A DNA stretch of 64,000 nt from Gordonia hankookensis. GTDB taxonomy: Bacteria; Actinomycetota; Actinomycetes; Mycobacteriales; Mycobacteriaceae. Made by a program: the position numbers and the translations under genes. Positions 38,392 to 47,948 of this stretch are shown one piece after another (the stretch's first letter is position 1; the number at the start of each line of letters is the position of its first letter). The stretch lies in assembly GCF_014673215.1 (NCBI RefSeq), contig NZ_JACWMS010000002.1:1178001-1242000 (forward strand), in the 5' to 3' direction. Below the pieces are notes generated by a model that worked only from the letters and a program-made list of their open reading frames with translations, had not been told where the DNA came from and searched no databases.

Positions 38392-40896
38392 ATGACTGAC
38401 ACCACGCTGCCACCTGCCGACGGTGCGGGCGACCGCATCGAACCGGTCGATCTCGGCCAGGAGATGCAGAACAGCTACATCGATTACGCGATGAGCGTGA
38501 TCGTGGGTCGCGCGCTCCCGGAGGTTCGCGACGGCCTCAAGCCGGTGCACCGCCGACTGCTCTACGCATCCTTCGATGCCGGGTTCCGGCCCGATCGCAG
38601 TTACGTGAAATCGGCGAAACCCGTTGCCGAGACGATGGGTAACTATCACCCACACGGTGATACCGCGATCTACGACGCGCTGGTGCGTCTCGCCCAGCCC
38701 TGGTCGATGCGCTATCCCCTCATCGACGGACAGGGCAATTTCGGTTCGCGTGGCAACGACGGCGCGGCCGCGATGCGTTACACCGAGGCCCGCCTCACCC
38801 CGTTGGCGATGGAGATGCTGCGCGACATCGACAAGGAGACAGTCGATTTCACGCCGAACTACGACGGCAAGACCAATGAGCCGACCGTCCTGCCGTCGCG
38901 GATCCCGAACCTGCTGATCAATGGTTCGGGTGGCATCGCGGTGGGTATGGCCACCAACATCCCGCCCCACAACCTCAATGAGGTTGCCGCTGCGGTGTTC
39001 TGGGCCCTCGACAACCCCGAGGCAGATGACGAGGCGCTGCTGGCGGCCTGCATGGATTGCGTCAAGGGACCGGATTTCCCCACGGCGGCACTCATCGTCG
39101 GTGGGCAGGGGATCAAGGATGCCTACACCACCGGCCGTGGCAGTATCCGGATGCGCAGCGTCGTCGACATCGAGGAGAACAAGGGCACCACGACCCTCGT
39201 CGTCACCGAACTGCCGTATCAGGTCAACCCGGACAACCTGATCCAGTCGATCGCCGAACAGGTCAACGAAGGAAAGCTCAAGGGCATCAGCCGGATCGAG
39301 GATCAGTCCTCGGACCGCGTGGGTATGCGCATCGTGGTCACCCTGCGCCGCGATGCCGTCGCCAAGGTCGTCCTGAACAACCTGTACAAGCACAGTCAGC
39401 TGCAGACCAGCTTCGGCGTGAACATGCTGTCGATCGTCGACGGTGTGCCGCGCACCCTGCGCCTCGATCAGATGATCCGGTACTACGTGGCGCATCAGAT
39501 CGACGTGATCGTGCGTCGGACGCGGTACTTGTTGCGCAAGGCCGAGGAACGCGCCCACATCTTGCGTGGTCTGGTCAAGGCGCTCGACGCCCTCGACGAG
39601 GTCATCGCGCTGATCCGTGCGTCGGCCAACACCGAGTCGGCACGCAGCGGGTTGATGGATCTGCTGGAGATCGACGAAATTCAGGCAGACGCGATTCTTG
39701 CGATGCAGCTGCGCAGGCTGTCGGCATTGGAGCGGCAGAAGATCGTCGACGAACTCGCGGAGATCGAGCGAGAGATCGCCGATTACGAGGACATCTTGGC
39801 CAAGCCGGAGCGGCAGCGCGCCATCGTCCGCGATGAGCTGGCAGAGGTCGTCGAGAAGTACGGGGACGAGCGGCGGACCAAGATCATCGCGGCCGACGGT
39901 GACGTCTCCGACGAGGATCTCATCGCCCGTGAGGACGTCGTCGTCACGATCACCGAGACCGGCTATGCGAAACGTACGCGAACCGACCTCTACCGCAGCC
40001 AGCGCCGCGGCGGGAAGGGTGTGCAGGGCGCCGGGCTCAAGCAGGACGACATCGTCAAGCACTTCTTCGTCAGCTCGACCCACGACTGGATCCTGTTCTT
40101 CACCACCAAGGGCCGCGTCTACCGCGCCAAGGCGTATGAGCTGCCCGAGGCCAACCGCACTGCTCGTGGTCAGCACGTCGCCAACCTCCTGGCGTTCCAG
40201 CCGGAGGAGCGGATCGCGCAGGTCATCCAGCTGAAGACCTATCAGGACGCGCCGTATCTGGTACTCGCGACGCGCAACGGGCTGGTGAAGAAGTCGAAGC
40301 TCGAGGACTTCGACTCGAACCGTTCCGGTGGTATCGCCGCGATCAACCTCCGGGGTGAGGACGAACTGGTCGGCGCACAGTTGTGCAGTGCCGATGACGA
40401 TCTGCTGCTCGTGTCGCAGAAGGGGCAGTCGATCCGTTTCCACGCCGATGACGAGGCGCTGCGGCCGATGGGTCGACAGACCTCCGGCGTGCAGGGCATG
40501 CGTTTCAACGGCGACGACGAGCTGCTGTCACTCAATGTGGTCCGAGAGGGCACTTACCTTCTCGTCGCGACCTCGGGCGGCTACGCCAAGCGGACCGCGA
40601 TGGACGACTATCCCGTCCAGGGACGCGGCGGCAAGGGTGTGCTGACCATCCAGCACGATCGCAGGCGCGGCGAGATCGTCGGAGCGCTGATCGTCGACGA
40701 CGATTCGGAGCTGTACGCGATCACCTCGGGTGGCGGCGTCATCCGGACCGGCGCCAAGCAGGTCCGACGTGCTGGTCGGCAGACCAAGGGCGTGCGTCTG
40801 ATGAACCTCGACGAGGGCACCACCTTGCTCGCGATCGCCCGCAATGCCGACGAACCGGACGAGGATCCAGAAGCATCGGCGGGTCCCGGCAAGTAG
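38392..40896 (+). CDS. gyrA: DNA gyrase subunit A
   Basis: An 834-residue GyrA, the breakage-reunion subunit. The region around the catalytic tyrosine is [19 protein letters not shown] (~122-140). The quinolone-resistance region reads [13 protein letters not shown], so the position equivalent to E. coli Ser83 is Thr; the aspartate at position 87 is kept. The C-terminal beta-pinwheel (~510-820) has the GyrA-box-like sequence [10 protein letters not shown]. The ATG follows AAGGAATCTTC. It is 84 bases from gyrB, with a REP-like sequence between, and probably co-transcribed. Confidence 0.97.
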   Translation: MTDTTLPPADGAGDRIEPVDLGQEMQNSYIDYAMSVIVGRALPEVRDGLKPVHRRLLYASFDAGFRPDRSYVKSAKPVAETMGNYHPHGDTAIYDALVRLAQPWSMRYPLIDGQGNFGSRGNDGAAAMRYTEARLTPLAMEMLRDIDKETVDFTPNYDGKTNEPTVLPSRIPNLLINGSGGIAVGMATNIPPHNLNEVAAAVFWALDNPEADDEALLAACMDCVKGPDFPTAALIVGGQGIKDAYTTGRGSIRMRSVVDIEENKGTTTLVVTELPYQVNPDNLIQSIAEQVNEGKLKGISRIEDQSSDRVGMRIVVTLRRDAVAKVVLNNLYKHSQLQTSFGVNMLSIVDGVPRTLRLDQMIRYYVAHQIDVIVRRTRYLLRKAEERAHILRGLVKALDALDEVIALIRASANTESARSGLMDLLEIDEIQADAILAMQLRRLSALERQKIVDELAEIEREIADYEDILAKPERQRAIVRDELAEVVEKYGDERRTKIIAADGDVSDEDLIAREDVVVTITETGYAKRTRTDLYRSQRRGGKGVQGAGLKQDDIVKHFFVSSTHDWILFFTTKGRVYRAKAYELPEANRTARGQHVANLLAFQPEERIAQVIQLKTYQDAPYLVLATRNGLVKKSKLEDFDSNRSGGIAAINLRGEDELVGAQLCSADDDLLLVSQKGQSIRFHADDEALRPMGRQTSGVQGMRFNGDDELLSLNVVREGTYLLVATSGGYAKRTAMDDYPVQGRGGKGVLTIQHDRRRGEIVGALIVDDDSELYAITSGGGVIRTGAKQVRRAGRQTKGVRLMNLDEGTTLLAIARNADEPDEDPEASAGPGK

Positions 40897-40962
40897 CGTC
40901 CGGGCTCGGAGACCGGTAGCAGTTAGTGTGGGTCATACGACCACCGAATGAGGGAATTGCCA

Positions 40963-41919
40963 GTGAGCTCACCGAACACACCGGACGACAAGAAGCCGAC
41001 AAACGGGGATGTCGGTCCTCACGCGGCTTCCGGTCCGGGTGCACAGGCGCCCGGATCCGGAGGCGAGCCCAATTCGCACGGGCCCGGTACCGGGCCGCAG
41101 GGCAGTGGTCCGGGAGGTCTCGTCCCGCCGTGGCAGCGCGGTCCGAACGGCAGCGGTGCAGCGCAGGCGCCCACCGGGCCCAACGGTTCGCCGCAGCACG
41201 GCGAGGGTCCGAACGGCACCGCGCATCAGCCGGGCCCGCCGCCGCGAGGGATCGTCAGTGCCACTGCCGCCGCCAGTATGGCCGGCCAGCAGGCGCCGAT
41301 CACCAAACTGGATGATCCTCGTGGCGATTCCGCCGCATCGAACTTCCGGGGCGAATCGAGCGGTCCGCGGGGGAGCACCGCCACTGCCACCGACGAGTCG
41401 ACGGAGAAGTTCGTCGAGTCGCCGACCAGGCATATCGAGCGAGACGACCTGCCCGGCGAGAAATTGCCGAATCTGGACGCCATTCACCATGTGAACGCAC
41501 AGCCGGCAGCGCAGCAGACTGCGGCGCGGTCTGCGCCCACGTCGATCGGTGGCAGGCCTCTGCGCGCGGCGGTCCAGATCCGCCGTATCGACCCCTGGGC
41601 GACCTTCAAGATCGCGGCGGTGCTCTCGGTGGCAGGTTTCCTGATCTGGATGATCTCCGTGGCGGTGCTGTATCTGATCCTCGACGGCATGGGCGTGTGG
41701 GATCAGGTCAACAGTTCGTTCGGCACCTTGGTGACCGCGGACGGATCCAGTAGCGAAGGCGACATCATCGGGGCGGGCTCGGTGTTCGGCTGGGCGGTCC
41801 TGCTGGGCGCCATCAACGCGATCCTGCTGACGGCGCTGGCGACCATCGGTGCCTACATCTACAACCTGTGCGCCGACATGATCGGCGGCGCCGAGGTGAC
41901 ACTCGCCGATCTCGACTGA
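40963..41919 (+). CDS. DUF3566-domain membrane protein (Rv0007-like)
   Basis: A 318-residue protein in the place of Rv0007. The first ~200 residues are disordered and rich in Pro, Gly, Ser and Ala, probably cytoplasmic. The C-terminal DUF3566 domain has the motif [23 protein letters not shown], then a first span (~220-245), a short loop ([16 protein letters not shown]) and a second span ([26 protein letters not shown]). Such proteins follow gyrA in many actinobacteria; an accessory role in cell-envelope growth has been proposed, but the biochemical function is unknown. GTG at 40963 is chosen because AGGG lies about 8 bases upstream; an ATG at 40948 is in frame. Confidence 0.87.
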   Translation: MSSPNTPDDKKPTNGDVGPHAASGPGAQAPGSGGEPNSHGPGTGPQGSGPGGLVPPWQRGPNGSGAAQAPTGPNGSPQHGEGPNGTAHQPGPPPRGIVSATAAASMAGQQAPITKLDDPRGDSAASNFRGESSGPRGSTATATDESTEKFVESPTRHIERDDLPGEKLPNLDAIHHVNAQPAAQQTAARSAPTSIGGRPLRAAVQIRRIDPWATFKIAAVLSVAGFLIWMISVAVLYLILDGMGVWDQVNSSFGTLVTADGSSSEGDIIGAGSVFGWAVLLGAINAILLTALATIGAYIYNLCADMIGGAEVTLADLD

Positions 41920-41991
41920 CCGGTCGCGTCTCAATTCGTCCGTTGAATGCGGCGACGAGGAGCGGCGTATCGAGGCCCCCGACCACCCGTT

Positions 41992-42021
41992 TTGTATGTT
42001 CGGGCCCCGTTCGGGTAATCT
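41992..42021 (+). promoter_or_regulatory. Promoter for tRNA-Ile/tRNA-Ala
   Basis: TTGTAT (41992-41997), 18-base spacer containing two GTTCGGG repeats, TAATCT (42016-42021). The predicted start is a few bases before tRNA-Ile. Confidence 0.5.
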
Positions 42022-42036
42022 CACACCTCGGTTCAA

Positions 42037-42110
42037 GGGCCTATAGCTCAGGCGGTTAGAGCGCTTCGCTGATAACGAAGAGGTCGGAGGTTCAAGTCCT
42101 CCTAGGCCCA
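42037..42110 (+). tRNA. ileT: tRNA-Ile (GAT)
   Basis: A 74-base cloverleaf. The acceptor is GGGCCTA/TAGGCCC with discriminator A, and the D arm begins AGCTCAGGCGGTTAGAGC. The anticodon stem CTTCG/CGAAG holds loop CTGATAA with anticodon GAT, and the T arm is GGAGG-TTCAAGT-CCTCC. CCA is not encoded. Same place as ileT of mycobacteria. Confidence 0.97.
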
Positions 42111-42170
42111 CTGCGAGAGGTGTTCCGCACACCCGATTCGCACCCAGTTCGGTCGTGACCCGACCGGTCC

Positions 42171-42243
42171 GGGGCCTTAGCTCAGTTGGTAGAGCGCTGC
42201 CTTTGCAAGGCAGATGTCAGGAGTTCGAATCTCCTAGGCTCCA
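42171..42243 (+). tRNA. alaT: tRNA-Ala (TGC)
   Basis: A 73-base cloverleaf. The acceptor is GGGGCCT/AGGCTCC with one G-T pair, then D arm AGCTCAGTTGGTAGAGC. The anticodon stem CTGCC/GGCAG holds loop TTTGCAA with anticodon TGC, and the T arm is AGGAG-TTCGAAT-CTCCT. The 3' CCA is encoded (42244-42246), unlike in tRNA-Ile. Confidence 0.97.
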
Positions 42244-42463
42244 CCATTTTCGGCGTACTCTCTGAGACCTCGGCGTCTCCTAGCGTGGGACCGCATGTCG
42301 CTCCTGCTGAGACCACTCCCGTCGCCAAAGACCCTTCGCGCGCGAAAGGTGTCTGGCGAGGGATGAGGTGTCTATCGTCTCTGCTGGATCGGCTCGTGAC
42401 GATCACGGGGCTCATCGACCCGATGCCACACTGGAAGCGTCCGAGCGGAGAGGTGGGCTGTCC

Positions 42464-43225
42464 ATGGTTCCGGATCCGGTGAGCGTCGACGAGGCGGAAC
42501 TCCGTCGACAACTGGCGGCCGTCTACCGGCTGATGGCGCACTTCACCATGACCGACCTCATCTTCACGCACATCTCCGTGCGGCTCCCTGGACCCGACGA
42601 CCATTTCCTGATCAATCCGTACGGTTTGATGTTCGAGGAGATCACGGCGTCCAATCTGGTGCGGATCGACCTCGACGGTCGGGTGGTCGGGGACACCTCG
42701 GCGCCGGTCAATCCGGCCGGCTTCGTCATTCACAGCGCCATCCACCGCGAACGTCCGGATGCGCACTGCATCGTGCACACCCACACACTGGCCGGGTGTG
42801 CGGTCGCCGCGTCAGAATCGGGGTTGCTCCCGCTCAACCAGATCTCGATGGAGTTCGCGGGACGGGTCGGCTACCACGATTACGAGGGGGTGGCGCTCAA
42901 CCTCGACGAACAGAAACGGTTGGTGGCCGACATCGGCTCCCACCCGGCGCTGATCCTGCGCAACCACGGTCTGCTGACGGTCGGGACCACCCCGGCGCAG
43001 GCCTTCTTGCGGATGTATTACCTGAACAAGGCGTGCGAGATACAAGTGGCGGCGACACGAGCCGGTGACGTGGTCATTCCCGACAGCGCCATCGTCGAGC
43101 ACACGGCACAGCAACTCAACGGTGAGACGCCCGGAGATGATTTCACCGACGACGTCGGCTACGGCCTGGCCTGGGAGGCGTTGCTGCGACTCGTCGAGCG
43201 GATTGCGCCGGACTACAAGGAGTGA
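42464..43225 (+). CDS. Class II aldolase/adducin-family protein
   Basis: A 253-residue protein of the class II aldolase/adducin family. Zinc-ligand histidines appear in HCIVHTHTLAG (~103-113) and in ILRNHGLLTVG (~163-173). The N-terminus (RRQLAAVYRLMAHFTMTDLIFTHISVRLP) and FLINPYGLMFEEITASNLVRID match the family. Some members are sugar-phosphate aldolases or epimerases and others have no known activity; the substrate here is unknown. ATG 42464 has purine-rich leader sequence upstream; the open frame to 42368 is not used. It stands between the tRNA pair and the accessory island and has no obvious operon partner. Confidence 0.88.
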   Translation: MVPDPVSVDEAELRRQLAAVYRLMAHFTMTDLIFTHISVRLPGPDDHFLINPYGLMFEEITASNLVRIDLDGRVVGDTSAPVNPAGFVIHSAIHRERPDAHCIVHTHTLAGCAVAASESGLLPLNQISMEFAGRVGYHDYEGVALNLDEQKRLVADIGSHPALILRNHGLLTVGTTPAQAFLRMYYLNKACEIQVAATRAGDVVIPDSAIVEHTAQQLNGETPGDDFTDDVGYGLAWEALLRLVERIAPDYKE

Positions 43226-43342
43226 GTTGTCGTGGGTCCTGGGTCGGGGGCGCTTGTCGTTCACACGGAGGACGATCGTGGCGTCCGAATCCGCATGAAG
43301 TAGCGTGAACGCGTTGTTGGCGATCGATGTTGGGGGATTCTG

Positions 43343-43837
43343 GTGTTTACGCGGAAGATTTGGGTGCTGCTGCTCGCTGTCGTCGTAGCTGCGCTGAGCT
43401 TGCTGGGCGCTGGGCGTGTGGCAGCGGAGCCGCAGTTGCCGCGGATCGCGATCTACAGCGACAATTTCGGCACCGTGGGTGACCACAACAATTGTCGCGG
43501 AGCTCTCAACGTTGGGGTTATTGCACCGAAAGGTAAGCGCGGGACCATTCGAGTAACCGTGACCTCCTTTGGATTCACAGGCGACGGAACGGGGTGGACG
43601 CGAAACCCAAAGTGCCGGTTTCTCCTTCGACTGACGCAGTGGAGTGCGAGGTATCCGGTCGGCAAGGAGGAGTTCTATCCGGTCGCGTTCGGCCCGCGCC
43701 GGGGCGAGAGGTTCGTTCGCGAACTCCATCCAGGATCTGGCATCGGCTCCTTCAACGTAGCCACCTACGCAATCAATCAGCCCGTCCAGGTGCCCCAGTC
43801 TTATGGTGGCAGCGGATTTCTTGCCACGGTTCCTTGA
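43343..43837 (+). CDS. Secreted two-cysteine protein A (paralogous family)
   Basis: A 164-residue protein of no family I recognise. The signal peptide (KIWVLLLAVVVAALSLLGAG...VAAEP) ends near residue 28, leaving a mature protein of about 135 residues. It is clearly paralogous to the products at 46993 and 48763. Shared features in order are PRI..YS, G....CRGA..V, a SFGFTGDGTGW segment, NPKCR, a FGPRRGE segment and GSG near the end. The only two mature cysteines are the two conserved ones, so a disulfide is likely. GTG 43343 follows GGGGGATT. It is the first gene of the accessory island. Confidence 0.75.
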   Translation: MFTRKIWVLLLAVVVAALSLLGAGRVAAEPQLPRIAIYSDNFGTVGDHNNCRGALNVGVIAPKGKRGTIRVTVTSFGFTGDGTGWTRNPKCRFLLRLTQWSARYPVGKEEFYPVAFGPRRGERFVRELHPGSGIGSFNVATYAINQPVQVPQSYGGSGFLATVP

Positions 43838-44632
43838 GATGAGTGGATGTGCTGATGCAGGTCCACTCTCGCGAACGTTCTACACCCGGAACTACCCAGA
43901 AGCTGATTGAGCGCTGGACTTTCAGATGGTTCGCTCGGCGCCTACTCGTTCGGCGGGTCCGCTGTATCGTTCGGCGATACACTCTCGGGCGGCCGGCCTG
44001 ATCTGGACCCATGGGCGCCGACTTCGTCGAGGCCGCGCCCGCCGATCATCCCTATGACCACGCCGAGATCACCGGTGTCGCGGCAGCCATCTCAGTTTCG
44101 AACTGTTGTCGGTGATGGCGGCAGGCGGCTTGGTTGATGTTCCCTTGTTTCACCTCCAGGATCGGGCAACCAAGATTCATAACAGTCTGGCGATCTGGTT
44201 AAGGCCCTCATCACCCCATTGGTTTCGCATTCGGCGGTCTTGTGTTCAGTGGCGTGTCTGCGCAGTCGAGGGACAGGGTTTCGACGAGATGGTTCACCCT
44301 TGCGCGTCGTCCGAGCGAATGATTTTGAACGTGTCTTCATCACCCGGGAGGGTTTGGGGTCGGAAACAGCGCTACCGCGATGTCACAATCCGGACGGCGG
44401 ATACACGGCGAGAACGGACAAAGGACTGGTCGGGTATCCTGCCAGCGAGCATTGTCGGGGGCGCGGTTGTTCGGGGGCTTCATTTGACGCAGGGGGAACT
44501 GTCCGCCACTGGTGTTGACGTAGCGCCGGTGTGGGATTGCCACGCTGCTTGCAGCGGCGTGACGTGCCGCCGTCATCCGGACAAGCCAGTTACGCCACGG
44601 ACTTGCGACGGCCTGGGGAGGAGGCAACGACA
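43838..44632. other. Gene-poor interval, probably decayed
   Basis: About 800 bases with no convincing gene. Several short frames are open, but none has a ribosome site or a recognisable protein. A short stretch (44011-44115) translates as Met-Gly-Ala-Asp-Phe-Val-Glu-Ala-Ala-Pro-Ala-Asp, which has the composition of a real actinobacterial protein but is closed on both sides by stops. The base composition after 44130 is less GC-rich than in the core genes. It looks like the remains of deleted or transferred genes. Confidence 0.45.
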
Positions 44633-45487
44633 GTGGTGACCGAAGGTAGGCACGAGTGGTTCGCCGACGTTCCCGCGTGGCCGACAACGGGCGACACGCC
44701 AGCGCGTGCATTGGCCCGGGCTCTTGCCGACGCGAGGCTTGTCACTGTCGGCCCCAGGCCGGCGTCCCCGATTGGCGGGCGCACGGAGGAATCACCACCG
44801 CCACCCGATCCCCAGCATCCTGAGACCTCGGTTCCGGAGGTCGCACCGGATGACGATCAACCAGCGCGAACCGCTCTCTCTGATGAGGATCTGTTTGAGC
44901 AGATGCGCGTCCGTAAGGTCGCCCCGAAGGGGAAGAAGGGTCCACAGCGCTTCTGGAAGGATCACCGCGGTCCCATTGTGGGGGCAGCCGCAGCCGCTTT
45001 GGTGGTCGGTGTTGCGGCAGCGCTTGCGATTGGCAAGTCCATGAGCGGCGACGACCCGACCCCGAAACAAGTGGCCGTGCCACAGCCCTCGGCAACATCT
45101 TCTGCCGCAATGGCTGAGCCTTGCCCGTCATCTACCGACGGCGCGGTCACGACTGGCAGTGATGCCGGCGACCAGAGGTCCGGTCCCGGTGTGATCAAGG
45201 CCTTCAATCACGCCTATTACATCGAACGATCAGCCACACGGGCCCGAGCGGTATCCACCCCGAACGCAGTGGCATCACGAGACGTGATGCAGAAGTACAT
45301 CGATCAGCGACCGCGCGGCACCGAATACTGCCTTTCGATCACGGCTCGCGGCAGAACGACATATGACGTCGAGCTCACTGAGACGCCGCCGGATCCGGGC
45401 GCGGTCCCCATCGTCTACCGGCAGACGATCCAGACTGTCGAGGCCGGCGGTAAGACCTGGATCTCCTCGATCAAATCCATCGGATGA
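44633..45487 (+). CDS. Single-pass membrane protein with extracytoplasmic C-terminal domain
   Basis: About 284 residues. GGAGGAGG (44617-44624) lies 8 bases before the GTG at 44633. The N-terminal ~110 residues are cytoplasmic: an EWFADVPAWPTTGDTPARALARALADARLV segment, then a Pro/Glu-rich linker and LSDEDLFEQMRVRKVAPKGKKGPQRFW. A span follows (GPIVGAAAAALVVGVAAALAIG, ~117-138), a Ser/Thr/Pro linker and a C-terminal domain (~185-284: GVIKAFNHAYYIERSATRARAVSTPNAVASRDVM, then EYCLSITARGRTTYDVELTE and KTWISSIKSIG). This domain resembles unnamed actinobacterial extracytoplasmic domains found near secretion-type loci; I cannot name it securely. It precedes the glycine-zipper gene by 73 bases, so the two are likely co-transcribed. 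Confidence 0.75.
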   Translation: MVTEGRHEWFADVPAWPTTGDTPARALARALADARLVTVGPRPASPIGGRTEESPPPPDPQHPETSVPEVAPDDDQPARTALSDEDLFEQMRVRKVAPKGKKGPQRFWKDHRGPIVGAAAAALVVGVAAALAIGKSMSGDDPTPKQVAVPQPSATSSAAMAEPCPSSTDGAVTTGSDAGDQRSGPGVIKAFNHAYYIERSATRARAVSTPNAVASRDVMQKYIDQRPRGTEYCLSITARGRTTYDVELTETPPDPGAVPIVYRQTIQTVEAGGKTWISSIKSIG

Positions 45488-45560
45488 CGTACCTCCGATG
45501 AATCGCCAACAGACCACAGGCTTCCCGATGGAAGCCGCCTTTGAAAGGAATCTCACCACC

Positions 45561-46856
45561 ATGGCTTACGCATCAGAGCGCCGGTCGCGGCATCGTCATG
45601 ATCCGGAGGGTCGTCGAAGCCCGTTGTTGTTGTCGGTGACCTCGGCGGCGTTGGCCGCGTCGATTGCTGCGGGTGTGGGTGCGGGTTTGGCGCAAGCTGC
45701 TCCGGAGCAGGGTGGTACGAGTCCGAGTGATACGGCGCCGCAGCAGGGTGGTACGACTCCGGATGTGCCGGCGCCTGAGCAGGGTGGGACGACGCCGACT
45801 CCGCAGGTGGAGCCTGCGTATACGCCGGGTCCGGGGTCGATTCCGGCGCCGCCGCAGGAGGCGCCGTATCAGTCGTATTCCGAACCTGATTCGGGTGCGA
45901 GTTATGAGAATGCGTATACGCCGTTGCCGTCGCGGCCGTTGACCGCGCCCAAGCTTGCCAAGCCGGTGCGCCCGATTGCGCCGCCGCCGAAGAAGATTCG
46001 GGTCGGCAACTTCGTGTCTGATATTCCGAAGGGGATGTCGCAGAAAGATGTGAACTCGGTCAATGCGTGGTCGGCGTATGGGGAGGCCAAGATCGCGCAG
46101 GGTTTGATTTCGGTGGGGGTGCCCGAGGATCAGGCATCCCGTCAGGCGGCGTCGACGATCATTGGTGTGATGACCGGCGGAACTGCGGGTGCGGTGACGT
46201 TGGGGATTCCGGCTGCGGTGATGGGCGCGGCAGGTGGCGCGGTGATCGGAACCGGGGTCGGGGCGGTGGCGGGCGCGGTATACAACGGGGTGGCTTTCGG
46301 GTGGCTAGGTCCGCTGTCTCCGCAGTGGGGGGTAATGGTCGGCATCGGCACTGCTGCGGGCGCCGGCATTGGACTCGCAGCAGGCGGTGCGATCGGCGCA
46401 GTCGGTGCCGGTGCCGCCGGTGCGGCGCTGGGCGCAGCAATCGGTGGAACCGCTGGTGGAGCCCTCGCGTACGCCCTCGGAGCAGGAGACCCGGGCGCGC
46501 ATCCTGAGGAACCCTGGAAGCAGGGCAAGCCACAGTCACCGAAAGCCAAGCCGCTCCCGAACCCCGGGGCCAATCAGTTCGAGTACAAGCTCTCCGCCCA
46601 GGATGCGAAGAAGTCGGGATTGCCGGCCGTCAATTACGTCGTCAATCACCGCGGTGACGTCAACGTCGAGGTCGGGAACTGGAAGGCGAACTGGAGCGTC
46701 GAACAAGCGCTCGCGCCATACGGGCTGATGGGTGGCGAAGCTAAGCAGGGCGAGAAGTCTGCGCGTGACATGACCAAGCAGCGCAGTAGTCAGATCGAAT
46801 CCACAGTTCCGGGGGGGAAGGTGGACTGGCCGCAGGAAATCGCGCCAGGACACTGA
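45561..46856 (+). CDS. Secreted glycine-zipper protein
   Basis: A 431-residue protein. A signal peptide (LLLSVTSAALAASIAAGVGAG...AQAAP, ~25-50) is followed by a Pro/Gly linker with three PEQGGT-like repeats (~50-85). A conserved-looking segment comes next (IRVGNFVSDIPKGMSQKDVNSVNAWSAYGEAKIAQGLISVGVPEDQA). Then a ~130-residue hydrophobic region is built of Gly/Ala zippers (GTAGAVTLGIPAAVMGAAGG, VGIGTAAGAGIGLAAGGAIG, GAGAAGAALGAAIGGTAGG). A soluble C-terminal domain (~345-431) ends DWPQEIAPGH. Glycine zippers of this kind insert in or pack within membranes. AAAGGA lies upstream of the ATG at 45561. A frameshifted copy of the last ~30 codons lies at ~47752-47850. The function is unknown; a pore-forming or envelope role is an inference. 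Confidence 0.78.
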   Translation: MAYASERRSRHRHDPEGRRSPLLLSVTSAALAASIAAGVGAGLAQAAPEQGGTSPSDTAPQQGGTTPDVPAPEQGGTTPTPQVEPAYTPGPGSIPAPPQEAPYQSYSEPDSGASYENAYTPLPSRPLTAPKLAKPVRPIAPPPKKIRVGNFVSDIPKGMSQKDVNSVNAWSAYGEAKIAQGLISVGVPEDQASRQAASTIIGVMTGGTAGAVTLGIPAAVMGAAGGAVIGTGVGAVAGAVYNGVAFGWLGPLSPQWGVMVGIGTAAGAGIGLAAGGAIGAVGAGAAGAALGAAIGGTAGGALAYALGAGDPGAHPEEPWKQGKPQSPKAKPLPNPGANQFEYKLSAQDAKKSGLPAVNYVVNHRGDVNVEVGNWKANWSVEQALAPYGLMGGEAKQGEKSARDMTKQRSSQIESTVPGGKVDWPQEIAPGH

Positions 46857-46992
46857 TTAACTCAGCACCACCAATGACCTTGCAAAATGACCCAAGGTGA
46901 CGATCACCTCGAACGGCCCACAATCCGCGCCGCAAGGGATGTGACCAAGACAGATCTAAATGATCAAACTGCATGAGTGCTAGGGGGAGAGT

Positions 46993-47478
46993 GTGATTCG
47001 GAAGCTGGCAATGCTCGTCGTGACTGTCGTCGTGGGTGCACTGACTGTACTTGGTTCGGGCGTCGCATCCGCTGATCGGCCGGTTCCGCGATTGACAGTC
47101 TACAGCGAAACCCTCGGTATGTTTGGTGACCACGACTTCTGTCGTGGAGCAGTACATGTTGGGTTGACCACGCCCACCACGAAACGTGGAGTTCTCCGGC
47201 TGACCTTAAAGTCTTACGGATTCATCGGCAATGGTTCGGGGTGGCAGCGTAATCCGCATTGCCGAGTGCTCGTGGATGCGGTGACCACAAGTGCGAACAA
47301 TCTCTACAAAGAGACCTTCATTGCCGCTACATTTGGTGCGCGTCCGGGCCAGCTAGTGATTCGCGATATTTACACTGGCTCGGGGCCGGTCAGTATCGGC
47401 GTAAATCCGTACGCACGAGATACACCGATTCGGGCCCCGCAGGGGCAGGCCGTTGGAGCGATGGTTCTGGTTCCATGA
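46993..47478 (+). CDS. Secreted two-cysteine protein B (paralogous family)
   Basis: A 161-residue paralogue of the products at 43343 and 48763, closest to A. The signal peptide (KLAMLVVTVVVGALTVLGSGVASA) ends near residue 28. The shared pattern is PRLTVYSETLG, GDHDFCRGAVHVG, a YGFIGNGSGW segment, NPHCRV, TFGARPG and YTGSGPVSI. GGGGGAGA lies 2-10 bases before the GTG at 46993. It follows the glycine-zipper gene by 136 bases on the same strand and is itself followed by the degraded copy of that gene's 3' end. Confidence 0.78.
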   Translation: MIRKLAMLVVTVVVGALTVLGSGVASADRPVPRLTVYSETLGMFGDHDFCRGAVHVGLTTPTTKRGVLRLTLKSYGFIGNGSGWQRNPHCRVLVDAVTTSANNLYKETFIAATFGARPGQLVIRDIYTGSGPVSIGVNPYARDTPIRAPQGQAVGAMVLVP

Positions 47479-47751
47479 CGTCGCACTCGTCGGCATAAAC
47501 GATCGATTATCCACGCAGTCCGGATGCGGCCGCAGACGTATCGGGCCACCGAGGCCGTGGTCAAGAGGGCGAGCTATGCAGACCACGGTGAGTTGTGGCC
47601 AGATGGTCTGATAGAGGTATGTTTCCAATCACAGCTTGCAAAATGGACGAGGGCGTGGCTGGACATGCAATCCGGCTTGGCGTGCGGTTACGGTGGCCAG
47701 CAACTGGGGTTCGCGAGGATAATGGGTAGTCGCTGTTTCGGTGGCGTTTGG

Positions 47752-47850
47752 TCGCGACATGACCAAGCAACACAGCGGTCAGGGAATTCCACAGTTCCAG
47801 GCCCTGAAGTCAACTGGCCGCAGGAGTCCGCACCGGCCCACCGGAACAGG
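47752..47850 (+). pseudogene. Degraded copy of the 3' end of the glycine-zipper gene
   Basis: The sequence from CGCGACATGACCAAGCAACA matches the region 46762-46856 (CGTGACATGACCAAGCAGCG and on). It continues through TCCACAGTTCC and ACTGGCCGCAGGA in both copies. A small deletion shifts the frame in the middle: the first part reads RDMTKQ and the second, in another frame, reads STVPGPEVNWPQESAPAH against STVPGGKVDWPQEIAPGH in the intact gene. The rest of the 470-base interval (47479-47948) has no gene I can support. Confidence 0.75.
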
Positions 47851-47948
47851 ACGAATAGACTGGGGGCGGCCCGCGCAACACTGGGTCGCACCGGGTTGGT
47901 GACCAAGTCCCACATGGTGCGCCGATACAACGGAGTTCGAGAGTTACG

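Noticed and set aside
38392-40896. Thr at the quinolone-resistance position of GyrA as acquired resistance
   Set aside because: Thr or Ala occurs naturally at this position in many bacteria; nothing indicates a recent change.
44106-44639. A 177-codon frame in the gap before the one-pass membrane protein
   Set aside because: No ribosome site, unlikely composition, and overlapping frames of similar length; treated as part of a decayed interval.
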